Shown piece after piece: positions 52,404 to 60,692 of a stretch of 64,000 nucleotides of DNA. The stretch comes from Ureibacillus sinduriensis BLB-1 = JCM 15800 (GTDB lineage Bacteria; Bacillota; Bacilli; Bacillales_A; Planococcaceae): contig NZ_JPVO01000055.1 of NCBI RefSeq assembly GCF_000772955.1, positions 620,001 through 684,000 on the forward strand. Direction: 5' to 3'. Within the stretch, counting starts at the first letter, position 1, and every line of letters starts with the position of its first letter. The notes beneath the pieces are model-generated. The model was not told the DNA's origin, did not search any database, and worked only from the letters and a program-made list of their open reading frames with translations. A program made the position numbers and the translations under genes.

Positions 52404-52443
52404 AAGCATTCAAGAAGAGTATGAGATTCTTGAATGCTTTTTT
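52404..52443 (+). terminator. Terminator
   Basis: 13-bp arms AAGCATTCAAGAA / TTCTTGAATGCTT followed by TTTT. Confidence 0.9.
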
Positions 52444-52447
52444 AGTT

Positions 52448-52645
52448 CTATTTAGAATGTATTATTTGCACGCGACCAATTTGTCCGTCCGTTAGCCTCA
52501 CTTTAATTCCGTGTGGATGGTTGGGTGAATTGGTTAGAATGTCTTTCACAATACCCCTTGTGAGAGTTCCGGTTCTTTGATCCTTTTTAAGAACGATATC
52601 CACGGCGGTACCAGGTTGTATATCTTTACGATTTTGCCCGTTCAT
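52448..52645 (-). CDS. ywbE: YwbE family protein
   Basis: This 65-aa protein reads RKDIQPGTAVDIVLKKDQRTGTLTRGIVKDILTNSPNHPHGIKVRL..GQIGRVQ, the full-length DUF2196/YwbE pattern, a small beta-rich fold of unknown function. GGGTG lies before the ATG, which shares its A with the stop of the upstream gene (TAATG), so the two are translationally coupled. Confidence 0.88.
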   Translation of the reverse strand: MNGQNRKDIQPGTAVDIVLKKDQRTGTLTRGIVKDILTNSPNHPHGIKVRLTDGQIGRVQIIHSK

Positions 52646-52836
52646 TAAACACCCATTTTTCTACGGGTATTGCTGGCTTTTTTAGTTTGCTGACTTTTCA
52701 TTTTTTGGCTAGATAAGTCGGTTTTCATTTTACCCTTACCACTGTTGGAGTTGTTCTTTTTATTCTCAAGCTGCTGCTTTACAAGCTCCTGCAAACTTTT
52801 CTTCTTCGGCGCTTCATTTTGATTATTTTCTGACAT
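52645..52836 (-). CDS. Small basic protein, 63 aa
   Basis: This highly charged, probably disordered protein (APKKKSLQELVKQQLENKKNN; GKMKTDLSSQKMKSQQTKKA; TRRKMGV) is rich in Lys, Gln, Asn and Ser. AGGAGG precedes the ATG. It is coupled to ywbE. Its composition suggests nucleic-acid or ribosome contact, but no family is recognised. Confidence 0.6.
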   Translation of the reverse strand: MSENNQNEAPKKKSLQELVKQQLENKKNNSNSGKGKMKTDLSSQKMKSQQTKKASNTRRKMGV

Positions 52837-52919
52837 AGGTTTTCCTCCTTTTGGTAGCTAGTCAGTCAAGTATAATCTATTTTCACGCCTTTGGAAAGAA
52901 AGGACACAAGCTAAATCTT

Positions 52920-53553
52920 CAATGTAAAAAAGAAGATTGTCCAAAAGAAGGGACTTATTCGAAAAATCATGAAGAGGAGCATTGTCTAATAGAAGAGAGC
53001 TAATGGACAAATCTTCAATGTAAAAAAGAAAATTGTCCAAAAAAAAGTGTCTATTAGACAAATCGAGAAGAGAAGCAAGGAAATTGTCTAATAGAAGAGA
53101 GCTAATGGACAAATTTTCAATGTAAAAGAGAAAATTGTCCAAAAGAAAGTGTCTATTAGACAAATCGAGAAGAGGAGCAAGAAACTTGTCTAATAGAAGA
53201 GAGCTAATGGACAAATTTTCAATGTAAAAGAGAAAATTGTCCAAAAGAGGTGTCTATTAGACAAATCGAGAAGAGAAGCAAGAAACTTGTCTAATAGAAG
53301 AGAGCTAATGGACAAATTTTCAATGTAAAAGAGAAAATTGTCCAAAAGAAAGTGTCTATTAGACAAATCGAGAAGAGGAGCAAGAAACTTGTCTAATAGA
53401 AGAGAGCTAATGGACAAATTTTCAATGTAAAAGAGAAAATTGTCCAAAAGAGGTGTCTATTAGACAAATCGAGAAGAGAAGCAAGAAACTTGTCTAATAG
53501 AAGAGAGCTAATGGACAAATTTTCAATGTGAAAAAGAAAATTGTCTAATAGAA
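52920..53553. repeat. ~102-bp tandem repeat array of four ~25.5-bp sub-repeats
   Basis: The landmark GAGCTAATGG starts at 52997, 53099, 53201, 53302, 53404 and 53505, giving periods of 102, 102, 101, 102 and 101 bp. Each unit has four blocks of about 25 bp, including TTGTCTAATAGAAGAGAGC and its partial inverse TCTATTAGACAA. The one-base-shorter units break any through-frame, so open frames here are artefacts. The array begins 84 bp upstream of the small basic gene and ends inside a truncated arsR gene. Confidence 0.9.
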
Positions 53554-53554
53554 A

Positions 53555-53785
53555 AGCTTTGCAATTTCGCAACCAGCGATTAAAAAGCACTTAAAGATCT
53601 TAATGGAAGAAGGACTTATTAAAGAAAGAAAAAATGGAAAATATCGAGTTTACTCGTTGAATCGAACCTCGCTTCAATCTGCCTACAATGAAATGCTGCA
53701 ATACATCGGTGATTTATTGGATGATCAACTTGTAAGTTTAAAAAATTATGTGGAAAAAGGGGAGTTTCCGGATGAACAACAGTAA
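53555..53785 (+). pseudogene. ArsR family regulator lacking its N-terminus
   Basis: The 76 codons read SFAISQPAIKKHLKILMEEGLIKERKNGKYRVYSLN..., the second half of an ArsR winged helix (recognition helix plus wing) and a dimerisation helix. The first ~30 residues are missing: immediately upstream in frame is a TAG and then the 102-bp repeat array. The first Met left is inside the recognition region (53603). ArsR genes typically precede SRPBCC genes like the next one and overlap them, as here (14 nt). The regulator is therefore judged destroyed. Confidence 0.8.
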
Positions 53786-54470
53786 GAAATCCGTAATGAG
53801 ACAGATTGTAGTTGATGCACCTTTGGAAAAAGTATGGGATGCATTGACAAAGCCCGAGCATTTAAATCGGTGGTACACAAAAAATGCCGAAATTGATTTT
53901 CGCATAGGTGGCAGAGGGTACATGAATCATGGATGGGGAGCCACAACAGAAGGAATATTTACAGAAATCGATCCAATGAAATTTTTTATTCTTCAAAATG
54001 TTGATGGAGATTTTACTACCATTACTTCTTTGCAGAAAGTTGAACATGGCATTCAAGTAACGATTGAATATAAAGCTTCTTTTATTGGCGAGATGGAGCT
54101 ATCGGATATCGAGAATATGTTGTTTGGTACAGGTCAATTTTTGCAAAACTTGAAAAGTGTTTATGAAACAGGCATCGATCACCGAGCGAACTACTGGAAA
54201 GCGTGGATTGGCATTATTCACACAACTGATCATGCCATTGAAGGGACTAAAGTTGTGGAAGTGAGGGAAGGATCGGCTGCCGCCATTGCAGGAATTGTTG
54301 AAAATGATATAGTTGTTGGAATTGATGGGGTGGCGATTTGGGACCATGCATCTTTTGAAAGAGCCGTAAATGAAAAAGCGCCTGATAGCACGGCAATTCT
54401 AACAATCCGGAGAAATAAGGAGAAACTACAGGTAGGATGTAGGGTTGAGGCGTACCCAGTCACTTACTGA
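53772..54470 (+). CDS. SRPBCC (AHSA1-like) domain fused to a C-terminal PDZ domain
   Basis: This 232-aa protein starts with an SRPBCC/AHSA1 domain (residues 5-145: MRQIVVDAPLEKVWDALTKPEHLNRWY, GGRGYMNHGWGATTEGIFTEIDP). The C-terminal part (about 155-230) reads GTKVVEVREGSAAAIAGIVENDIVVGIDGVAIWD..., the carboxylate-binding loop and GxxxxDxI.x(I/V)DG pattern of a PDZ domain. GGGGAG precedes ATG 53772, which overlaps the broken arsR frame. AHSA1-like proteins bind hydrophobic ligands; the attached PDZ is unusual. Its upstream control region is now the repeat array. Confidence 0.8.
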   Translation: MNNSKKSVMRQIVVDAPLEKVWDALTKPEHLNRWYTKNAEIDFRIGGRGYMNHGWGATTEGIFTEIDPMKFFILQNVDGDFTTITSLQKVEHGIQVTIEYKASFIGEMELSDIENMLFGTGQFLQNLKSVYETGIDHRANYWKAWIGIIHTTDHAIEGTKVVEVREGSAAAIAGIVENDIVVGIDGVAIWDHASFERAVNEKAPDSTAILTIRRNKEKLQVGCRVEAYPVTY

Positions 54471-54531
54471 TTTTTACTATGTAAATAAGCAGCAAGTAAA
54501 AACAATGATGTGGCTATATTGCAAAACAGTG

Positions 54532-54556
54532 GAAACCTGAAAAAGGTTTCTTTTTT
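54532..54556 (+). terminator. Terminator
   Basis: Arms GAAACCT / AGGTTTC with a GAAAA loop followed by TTTTTT. Confidence 0.85.
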
Positions 54557-54732
54557 AGGAATACTCGCATGTAACTTTATTCCATATCATTCGTTTATAA
54601 ATATAACGAATCAGAGTACAATTCAGCTAATTGAAAACATTGCTTTCCTGATTTTTCCCTGACACTGGTTTGTGATTTTTGAATGAAGTCTATGTAAGAG
54701 CTTCAGAGATAGACTGAGTTTTTGGAGGTACT

Positions 54733-55290
54733 ATGAATCTTGTATTAAACGTAATTGGCTTTCTCATATTCATCGCTACAGGATTGTTGTATCTAATTTT
54801 AATCTTAAAGCTAATTCTGTTCTTTTTTAAGAAGCGGGATTTTCCCAAAAAGATGTTACTGGCTTCATTAAGCGGGACCGTCGTGTTTTTTTGCATTTTT
54901 GTCTATACAAATTACTTCTTCACTTTTGGCAATCTAAAAGGAGAACCGTTTTGGTTCCCCGTGGCTTCGCCGACGGGGCAATATACAGCCAATGCTTTTG
55001 CCAAGCCATATGGCGGAGCAACTGGGGGGGTAAAGATATGGGTTAACGTCATCCATCATGAAGAAAATGATCGCGTCCAAACGGTCTATTATAGTGAAGC
55101 AAAAGGTCATTTTTCAATGAGTTGGAAAGGGGAGGAGGTCCTTTCAATCAGCCATGGAGGGCAAAATTATCCGGATTCCGATAGGAGCATTGAATTGAAA
55201 ATTGGCAAAGAAATTTACCATGAAAATGGATTGGCATGTACGAGTCTAATAATGGAAGATGAATATGAGGAATGCTATCAAAATCAATAA
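54733..55290 (+). CDS. DUF5412 family membrane protein
   Basis: This 185-aa protein has two N-terminal helices (VIGFLIFIATGLLYLILILKLILFF; MLLASLSGTVVFFCIFVYTNYFF) and an exposed beta-rich domain. That domain has FWFPVASPTGQYTANAFAKPYGGATGGVKIWV and SMSWKGEEVLSISHGGQNYPDSDRSIEL, the DUF5412 pattern. TTTGGAGG precedes the ATG. It is monocistronic. Function unknown. Confidence 0.8.
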   Translation: MNLVLNVIGFLIFIATGLLYLILILKLILFFFKKRDFPKKMLLASLSGTVVFFCIFVYTNYFFTFGNLKGEPFWFPVASPTGQYTANAFAKPYGGATGGVKIWVNVIHHEENDRVQTVYYSEAKGHFSMSWKGEEVLSISHGGQNYPDSDRSIELKIGKEIYHENGLACTSLIMEDEYEECYQNQ

Positions 55291-55397
55291 AAGGGTACTA
55301 AAAGCAACAAGTAATATAGGTTACTTGGAAAAATATATTGACTTACCCCATTATTTTCTATATTATTATGTAGAATAAAATGCCCGAACGAATCGGG

Positions 55398-55433
55398 AGA
55401 GGTTCATAGCTGATACCCTCTATAAAAAACTAT
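55398..55433 (+). promoter_or_regulatory. PreQ1-I riboswitch upstream of queF
   Basis: AGAGGTTCATAGC, ACCCTCT and the A-rich tail ATAAAAAACTA match the PreQ1-I aptamer: P1 stem AGAGG/CCTCT and an H-type pseudoknot with the A-rich tail. A terminator follows 16 nt later, so preQ1 should reduce queF transcription. Confidence 0.92.
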
Positions 55434-55449
55434 GGAAACATGACATTAT

Positions 55450-55480
55450 GCCATGTCCATAACAGGACGTGGCTTTTTTT
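55450..55480 (+). terminator. Expression-platform terminator of the queF riboswitch
   Basis: Arms GCCATGTCC / GGACGTGGC (G-T pair) with an ATAACA loop and seven T. Confidence 0.9.
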
Positions 55481-55561
55481 CGTTTGTTGCCTATTTTTTT
55501 ATAACGTTGGTTGTAACCTCTCTTGCTAATTGTTGGGAAACATTATCAAGGAGGTTTTTTT

Positions 55562-56062
55562 ATGTCAGGCCGAAAAGATACAGAAGGCTTAAATGATTTA
55601 ACATTATTGGGGAACCAAAAGACTCAATATGCGACTGATTATGCACCGGAAGTTTTGGAGGCTGTGGAAAGTCTGCATTCGAACCGTGATTATTTTGTGA
55701 AATTCAACTGCCCGGAATTTACTAGTCTTTGCCCGATTACAGGGCAGCCTGATTTTGCCACGATGTACATTTCATACATTCCCGATCAAAAAATCGTGGA
55801 AAGCAAATCATTGAAACTGTATTTATTCAGTTTCAGAAACCACGGCGACTTCCATGAAGACTGCGTAAATATCATTATGAATGATTTAATTAAACTGTTG
55901 GATCCAAGGTACATTGAAGTTTGGGGTAAATTTACACCACGTGGAGGAATCTCTATCGATCCATGGTGCAACTATGGAAAGCCTGGGACGAAGTATGAAG
56001 AAATGGCGGATTACCGATTGATGAATCATGATCTGTATCCGGAAAAAATCGACAATCGTTAA
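55562..56062 (+). CDS. queF: NADPH-dependent 7-cyano-7-deazaguanine reductase QueF
   Basis: This 166-aa enzyme reduces preQ0 to preQ1 for queuosine synthesis. It is the short, single-domain form. The catalytic Cys lies in [22 protein letters not shown] (about residue 56), and the QueF signature [24 protein letters not shown] follows near 80-105. ATG 55562 is 8 nt after AAGGAGG; an upstream frame extension has no RBS. It is controlled by its own PreQ1-I riboswitch and separated from queC by a second one. Confidence 0.95.
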   Translation: MSGRKDTEGLNDLTLLGNQKTQYATDYAPEVLEAVESLHSNRDYFVKFNCPEFTSLCPITGQPDFATMYISYIPDQKIVESKSLKLYLFSFRNHGDFHEDCVNIIMNDLIKLLDPRYIEVWGKFTPRGGISIDPWCNYGKPGTKYEEMADYRLMNHDLYPEKIDNR

Positions 56063-56088
56063 TTAAATAGTCCTTCTTACAAGAAGGA

Positions 56089-56121
56089 AGAGGTTTTAGC
56101 TACCCTCTTAAAAAAACTAAG
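56089..56121 (+). promoter_or_regulatory. PreQ1-I riboswitch upstream of queC
   Basis: AGAGGTTTTAGCTACCCTCT with the tail TAAAAAAACTAAG is a second PreQ1-I aptamer, 27 nt after queF. It is followed by its own terminator. Confidence 0.92.
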
Positions 56122-56124
56122 AAG

Positions 56125-56156
56125 AAACAGCATTTCTCTTAGAATGCTGTTTTTTT
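56125..56156 (+). terminator. Expression-platform terminator of the queC riboswitch
   Basis: Arms AAACAGCATT / AATGCTGTTT with an 8-nt loop and a run of T. Confidence 0.88.
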
Positions 56157-56178
56157 CATGAAAAAGGAGTTTTATAGG

Positions 56179-56847
56179 ATGAAGCAAGAAAAAGCCGTCG
56201 TTGTATTTAGCGGTGGCCAGGACAGTACGACGTGTCTGTTTTGGGCAAAAGAACGTTTTTCAGAAGTAGAAGCAGTGACTTTTGATTATGGCCAAAGACA
56301 TCGACTTGAAATCGAATGTGCAAAAGAAATTGCGAAGGAACTAGGTGTGAAGCATCATATTCTGGACATGTCCCTTTTAAGTCAACTGGCACCAAATGCG
56401 TTGACGAGAAATGACATTTCCGTGGCTGATGGAGAGAATGGGGAGCTGCCGTCTACTTTTGTCCCTGGTCGAAATTTACTTTTCATGTCATTTGCAGGAG
56501 TTTTGGCGAGTCAAGTAGGAGCAAAACACATCGTTACCGGAGTATGCGAAACAGACTTCAGCGGATATCCAGACTGTCGCGACATTTTTATAAAATCCTT
56601 GAATGTGACGCTCAATCTATCAATGGACGAAACCTTTGTGATCGAGACGCCACTAATGTGGCTGAACAAAACCGAAACATGGGGTCTCGCTGATGAATTG
56701 GGTGCACTCGATTTTGTACGTGAAAGAACATTAACTTGCTATAACGGTGTAATAGCAGACGGATGTGGACATTGTGCTTCTTGTAAATTACGTCAAAAAG
56801 GTCTAGAAACGTATTTAAGCACTCAAAAGGAGTTAAGTAATGGGTGA
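56179..56847 (+). CDS. queC: 7-cyano-7-deazaguanine synthase QueC
   Basis: This 222-aa enzyme converts CDG to preQ0 with ATP and ammonia. The PP-loop [18 protein letters not shown] (residues 6-23), [14 protein letters not shown] near 40, [15 protein letters not shown] near 95, and the zinc cluster [19 protein letters not shown] near 190 are intact. ATG 56179 follows AAGGAGT; an upstream ATG at 56158 overlaps the terminator. It is coupled to a queD remnant, and the enzymes that would make its substrate are broken in this operon. Confidence 0.95.
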   Translation: MKQEKAVVVFSGGQDSTTCLFWAKERFSEVEAVTFDYGQRHRLEIECAKEIAKELGVKHHILDMSLLSQLAPNALTRNDISVADGENGELPSTFVPGRNLLFMSFAGVLASQVGAKHIVTGVCETDFSGYPDCRDIFIKSLNVTLNLSMDETFVIETPLMWLNKTETWGLADELGALDFVRERTLTCYNGVIADGCGHCASCKLRQKGLETYLSTQKELSNG

Positions 56848-56947
56848 ATTTCGAATTGTCGATCAACTGCTGAAAATAGATGTTGATATAGAACGTAGTC
56901 AATTAAAATATCACTCTGAAGCAAGACGGGGAATGGATGGGCTTTGA
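56840..56947 (+). pseudogene. queD: queD remnant (internal deletion)
   Basis: The 35-codon frame [25 protein letters not shown]... keeps an RBS (AAAGGAG) and overlaps queC by 8 nt, as queD does. The sequence up to KYH resembles the N-terminus of the longer Bacillales QueD form. The zinc-His and catalytic regions (FDAAHHL, HGH) are absent; the frame ends EARRGMDGL, which may be the natural C-terminus. About 120 residues appear to be missing. The QueD label depends on the N-terminus and the operon order. Confidence 0.6.
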
Positions 56948-57224
56948 GTAAAAATCCCGTAATCGAGATTTTGGACCGGCCATTCAAAGTGAGGAAATGG
57001 GCGTGGGACAGAAGGCGATACATCTCGGATACCCAACACTTCCTTTTTACCTTCAAATTGGAAATGACAACATTGCAAACATTGACACCGAGCATTTGAT
57101 CAATCACTTGTTGAAAAAATACGAATTACTGGTGGACAAAGTAGTGACTAGTGAGTACTTAAAAAATGTTAGAGTTTTGCCACAGCTGCATACGCTTATT
57201 TGCGGAAATCAAAGAGGCGTCTAA
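56944..57224 (+). pseudogene. queE: queE remnant (frameshift plus large internal deletion)
   Basis: From a TTG at 56944 the frame reads LSKNPVIEI, then a lost T near 56973 shifts to GPAIQSEEMGVGQKA, corresponding to the QueE start (IEIFGPTIQGEG.x.GQK). It jumps directly to LPFYLQIGND...LLKKYELLVDKVV and ends NVRVLPQLHTLICGNQRGV, the QueE C-terminus. The radical-SAM CX3CX2C region and most of the barrel (roughly 160 residues) are gone. 7-carboxy-7-deazaguanine synthase activity is lost at this locus. Confidence 0.8.
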
Positions 57225-57254
57225 ATAATATGTAAATTATGTAAGGAGAGACAT

Positions 57255-57794
57255 ATGAGAATTTTATTTTATTTATTATCAATTGTGATTGCCAACGTAG
57301 TCACTGCACGATTTGCTCCTTTGGAATTTGGCATGTTTATCGTTCCTATGGGGACATTATTTGTTGGAGCAACTTTCATTTTCCGAGATCTTGTGCAAAA
57401 TAAATATGGCCGCGGTAAAACCTATGTATTTATTTTTACTGCTTTATTACTATCGGCCTTAGTTTCCTATTTCTTGGGGGACACTTTAATGATTGTTGCG
57501 GCATCGGCACTATCATTTTTAATTGCGGAAACGGCTGATACAGAAATTTATACTCGACTAAAACTGCCAATGGCATGGCGAGTATTTTATAGCGGTATTG
57601 TGGGAGGGCTATTGGATTCGGTTGTTTTCGTTATTGTCGGATTAAGTCCGCTTGGCGCAGGGTTCCTGCCATGGGAAGCCGTTCCAGCAGCTATTGTAGG
57701 GCAAGTAATCGTAAAAACGGTTATTCAAATGTTTGGTGCATTAATGTTGAATCAAATTCATGGGATGAAGAAGAAAGATATAATTACAGGGTAA
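57255..57794 (+). CDS. Queuosine precursor transporter, VUT/YhhQ family
   Basis: This 179-aa protein has five or six helices. It carries the family blocks SIVIANVVTARFAPLEFGMFIVPMGTLFVGATFIFRDLVQNKYGR and ALSFLIAETADTEIYTRLK...WRVFYSGIVGGLLDSVVFVIVG. YhhQ-type proteins take up preQ0, preQ1 or queuine. AAGGAG precedes the ATG. It is the last gene of the queC transcript, 30 nt after the queE remnant, and so is under the second riboswitch. It offers a salvage route in place of de novo synthesis. Confidence 0.88.
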   Translation: MRILFYLLSIVIANVVTARFAPLEFGMFIVPMGTLFVGATFIFRDLVQNKYGRGKTYVFIFTALLLSALVSYFLGDTLMIVAASALSFLIAETADTEIYTRLKLPMAWRVFYSGIVGGLLDSVVFVIVGLSPLGAGFLPWEAVPAAIVGQVIVKTVIQMFGALMLNQIHGMKKKDIITG

Positions 57795-57797
57795 AAT

Positions 57798-57852
57798 AAA
57801 TTAAATAGAACAACCTCCTGTCTTTCCTGAAGGAGGTTGTTCTATTTAATTT
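57798..57852. terminator. Strong bidirectional-type terminator after the que operon
   Basis: Perfect 22-bp arms at 57798-57819 and 57831-57852 contain ACAACCTCCT / AGGAGGTTGT and end in an AT-rich tract, with TTTTT shortly after. Confidence 0.9.
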
Positions 57853-58067
57853 GTATTTTTCCTTCAAAGTAAATAGAACTGTAACTTATTCACAAAAAAT
57901 ACCAAGCTTTTAAATTATTATTTCCACTAAGTTTATATCCAATGTAGATAATTCTAGTATTATACAACTTCATTTATCGGACATTTTTCGTACATTTAGA
58001 TAATAAGGGACATTGTATGTTTCGTTCATTTACACTGATTCAAAATTTTTAGATGGATAATTTATCC
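57853..58067. other. Gene-free AT-rich stretch upstream of the metal transporter promoter
   Basis: No ORF or clear structure was seen between the que terminator and the Zur-type promoter. Confidence 0.5.
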
Positions 58068-58119
58068 TTGATAAACCGTAATCATTACTATATAATACAA
58101 AACGTAATAATTACGATTT
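58068..58119 (+). promoter_or_regulatory. Zur-type regulated promoter with two boxes
   Basis: TTGATA (58068-58073), a 17-nt spacer and TATAAT (58091-58096) form a near-consensus sigma-A promoter. Two 21-bp boxes resemble the B. subtilis Zur operator (half-sites AAATCGTAAT / ATTACGATTT): 58073-58093 with CCGTAATCATTAC, and 58099-58119 with ACGTAATAATTACGATTT, which is almost exact. Their centres are 26 bp apart; one covers the spacer and -10, the other the predicted start site. Zinc should repress the operon. Confidence 0.82.
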
Positions 58120-58151
58120 GTAAATACTTAATAGAATATGAGGAGGTTTCT

Positions 58152-59750
58152 ATGAAATCTATTAATGGGAAGAAAGGGTACAAATTTTCTAATTTAGCGA
58201 GTTTCCCTAAATTATGTGTAAATCAATTACTTAAAGTTGGGTTTTTTCTGGTAAGTATTTGCATATTAAGTGCATGTACTGGTTCTTCTGAAGGTGCAAT
58301 GGAAGAAAATTCTACAGAGAAGCATATTAATTTTCTCTATAATTTTGCTACAAATTCTTTGGATCCACATGTAGATTCAAGCTATGTTCCACTAAGAGCT
58401 GGGATAACGGAAACCTTAGTACGATTAGATGAAGAAAATTTAACTGTTGCCCCTTGGCTTGCCCAAAGTTGGGAAGGTGAGGATGGTCTAAATTGGACAA
58501 TCAAACTTCGTGAAGATGTTACATTCCACAACGGTAAAAAAATGGATGCAGAAGCGGTAAAAGCTTCACTTGAACGGGCACTAAAAGAGAGTGTAGCGAT
58601 TCAAAATGCTCTTAAAATAGATAAAATCGAAGCGGACGGGTATACATTACATATTTCTACGAAGGAACCTTTTCCTGAATTCATATCTGAGCTAGTAAAC
58701 CCAAATGTTGCAATTATTGATGTGACAGAACCGGATATTATCAATAAACCAATCGGTACCGGACCTTTTGTATTAAAGTCATTTTCACCAGGCAGCAAGC
58801 TGGAGCTTGATCGATATGATGATTATTGGGACGGAGCTTCCAACCTCGATTCAGTCACGTTTTCTTTTAATGAGGATGCAAATGCTCGTTCCCTTGCTTT
58901 GAAGTCAGGCCAAGTCGATATTGTTTACCGTCCAGAACTTGAGAGTTTGGAATCGTTAGAAACACTAGATGGAGTTAAAGTGGAATCAACTGCCACGTTC
59001 CGTGTTCATCAAATGACAATGAATATGGAGAGAAAAAGCATACAAGATATAAATGTTCGTCGTGCTATTGATGCCTTGATTGACCGCCAAAAAATTGTAG
59101 ATAATATTCTGTTAGGTTATGCTGAACCTGCCGTTAGCCCGTTTTTACCTTCCTTGCCATTTGCTCCTTCCCATGAGCAAAGAGAAACTGGAGCAGACAT
59201 TGCGATAAGGTTTCTAGAGAAAGCAGGTTATTCGCTTGAAAATGGAAAAATGCAAAAAGATGGGGAACAGCTGAAATTTACCCTATTAACATATAGTGCC
59301 AGAGCAGATTTGCCATTAATCGCTCAAGTGTTTCAATCCGATGCGAAACAAATCGGGATTGATGTAGAAATTCGTCAAATTGATATTCCCGAAGAATATA
59401 TGGCGAGTAACCGGGATTGGGATTTAGCAACCTATAGTAATTTAACAGCTCCACGAGGGGATGCAGGTTATTATCTAAATGCAACCTATCATCCAACGGG
59501 TGCGCTTAACTTTAGTGGTGCTCATGAGCCTGAACTTACAACAATCATCGACAAACTTAACCAAACCGTAGGCCAGGAACAACGAGCGGTACTTGCAGAG
59601 CAGGCGGCAGATTATGTTCATGAAAACGTGATTAATACATTTGTATTGCACCCATCTACTATTGTTGCCTATAACGAAAAGAAAGTTAAGAATTGGGTGA
59701 CAACAAGAAGCGAATATTACATGATTACAAATCTATTGGATGTGAAGTAG
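58152..59750 (+). CDS. Nickel/opine-metallophore-type ABC transporter binding lipoprotein (NikA/CntA-like)
   Basis: This 532-aa protein is a cluster C solute-binding protein. An N-terminal lipobox LVSICILSACTG (Cys near residue 42) follows an unusually long basic leader. The SBP_bac_5 domain shows NFLYNFATNSLDPHV, WTIKLREDVTFHNGKKMDAEAV, IGTGPFVLKSF, and NRDWDLATYSNLTAPRGDAGYYLN. The length and this last block resemble staphylococcal CntA, which binds staphylopine-metal complexes, as well as NikA. ATG 58152 follows GAGGAGG. It heads a five-gene transporter operon under a Zur-type promoter, so zinc or a zinc-opine complex is the likely cargo. Confidence 0.82.
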   Translation: MKSINGKKGYKFSNLASFPKLCVNQLLKVGFFLVSICILSACTGSSEGAMEENSTEKHINFLYNFATNSLDPHVDSSYVPLRAGITETLVRLDEENLTVAPWLAQSWEGEDGLNWTIKLREDVTFHNGKKMDAEAVKASLERALKESVAIQNALKIDKIEADGYTLHISTKEPFPEFISELVNPNVAIIDVTEPDIINKPIGTGPFVLKSFSPGSKLELDRYDDYWDGASNLDSVTFSFNEDANARSLALKSGQVDIVYRPELESLESLETLDGVKVESTATFRVHQMTMNMERKSIQDINVRRAIDALIDRQKIVDNILLGYAEPAVSPFLPSLPFAPSHEQRETGADIAIRFLEKAGYSLENGKMQKDGEQLKFTLLTYSARADLPLIAQVFQSDAKQIGIDVEIRQIDIPEEYMASNRDWDLATYSNLTAPRGDAGYYLNATYHPTGALNFSGAHEPELTTIIDKLNQTVGQEQRAVLAEQAADYVHENVINTFVLHPSTIVAYNEKKVKNWVTTRSEYYMITNLLDVK

Positions 59751-60692
59751 ATGTTGCGAGTGCTTACTCGAAAATTTCTTGAAATTTTAATTTTCATGTT
59801 ATTTATTACATTTGTTAGTTTTTTAATTGTTCGACTGGCTCCGGGAGATCCTGTTTTGACTATTTTGAATGTTGATGAGCTATCTGTTAATCAAGAGCAA
59901 GTTGAGGCTTTAAGGGAAGAAATGGGATTCAATGAACCAATGCTCGTCCAATATGGAATTTGGCTGCAAAAATTTATTCAACTGGATTTCGGAGTATCTT
60001 ATGTAACAGGTCAGCCTGTAATGGAAATGATTTTAACCGGCTTGCCCGCTACGATGGAATTAGCAATTGGAGCATTGCTTGTAATGCTAGTTATATCGAT
60101 ACCTCTTGGGTCCCTATCCGCCTTATACCGCAATAGCTGGATTGATCAATTTGGGAGGACGCTGTCAGTTCTTGGGGCAGCCATCCCAAGTTTTTGGCTT
60201 GGACTTATTCTTATTGAACTATTTGGTGTCCGTATAAACTGGCTGCCGACTATGGGAAGAGATGGGTTCACTTCTTTAATTTTACCGTCATTGACACTTG
60301 GCCTGGCTATTTCAAGCGTATATGTCCGTTTGATTCGTTCTAGCCTGCTAGATTCGCTCAGTCAGGAATTTATCCGTGCAGCAAGAGCACGAGGCATATC
60401 GGAAAAGCGTATTTTTGTATTGCATGCATTTCGGCATAGCCTCCCACCGGTCATCACTGTTTTTGGGGTTAGTCTAGGCAGTCTGATCGGCGGGGTTGTA
60501 GTAGTTGAAGTATTGTTTGCATATCCAGGCTTAGGAAAACTCGTCGTTGATGCCATACGTCAACGCGATTACCCGGTTATACAAGGATATATTTTAATCA
60601 TGGCCATTATTGTTTTTGTTGTAAATGCATCTGTGGATTTATCCTACAGATATTTAAATCCCGAAATGAAGCTGAAAGAAAGGGGGGACTAG
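59751..60692 (+). CDS. Nickel/opine-type ABC transporter permease (NikB/CntB-like)
   Basis: This 313-aa protein has six membrane helices and the OppB/NikB layout: an N-terminal helix (LEILIFMLFITFVSFLIVRLAPGDP), a long external loop, and the permease core. The EAA-loop EFIRAARARGISEKRIFVLHAFRHSLPP contacts the ATPase, and GGVVVVEVLFAYPGLGKLVVDAI is the usual end helix motif. It starts immediately after the binding-protein stop codon. It forms a heterodimeric channel with the next gene product. Confidence 0.88.
   Translation: MLRVLTRKFLEILIFMLFITFVSFLIVRLAPGDPVLTILNVDELSVNQEQVEALREEMGFNEPMLVQYGIWLQKFIQLDFGVSYVTGQPVMEMILTGLPATMELAIGALLVMLVISIPLGSLSALYRNSWIDQFGRTLSVLGAAIPSFWLGLILIELFGVRINWLPTMGRDGFTSLILPSLTLGLAISSVYVRLIRSSLLDSLSQEFIRAARARGISEKRIFVLHAFRHSLPPVITVFGVSLGSLIGGVVVVEVLFAYPGLGKLVVDAIRQRDYPVIQGYILIMAIIVFVVNASVDLSYRYLNPEMKLKERGD

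Noticed and set aside
52858-53590. Minus-strand frames of 65-128 codons in the 102-bp array
   Set aside because: The period 102 keeps the frame open for a few units, but the 101-bp units break it repeatedly, so no coding constraint is visible.
56997-57224. Independent 75-codon gene after queC
   Set aside because: It is the C-terminal stub of queE (PQLHT...GN.RGV) joined to part of its N-terminus, with no RBS of its own.
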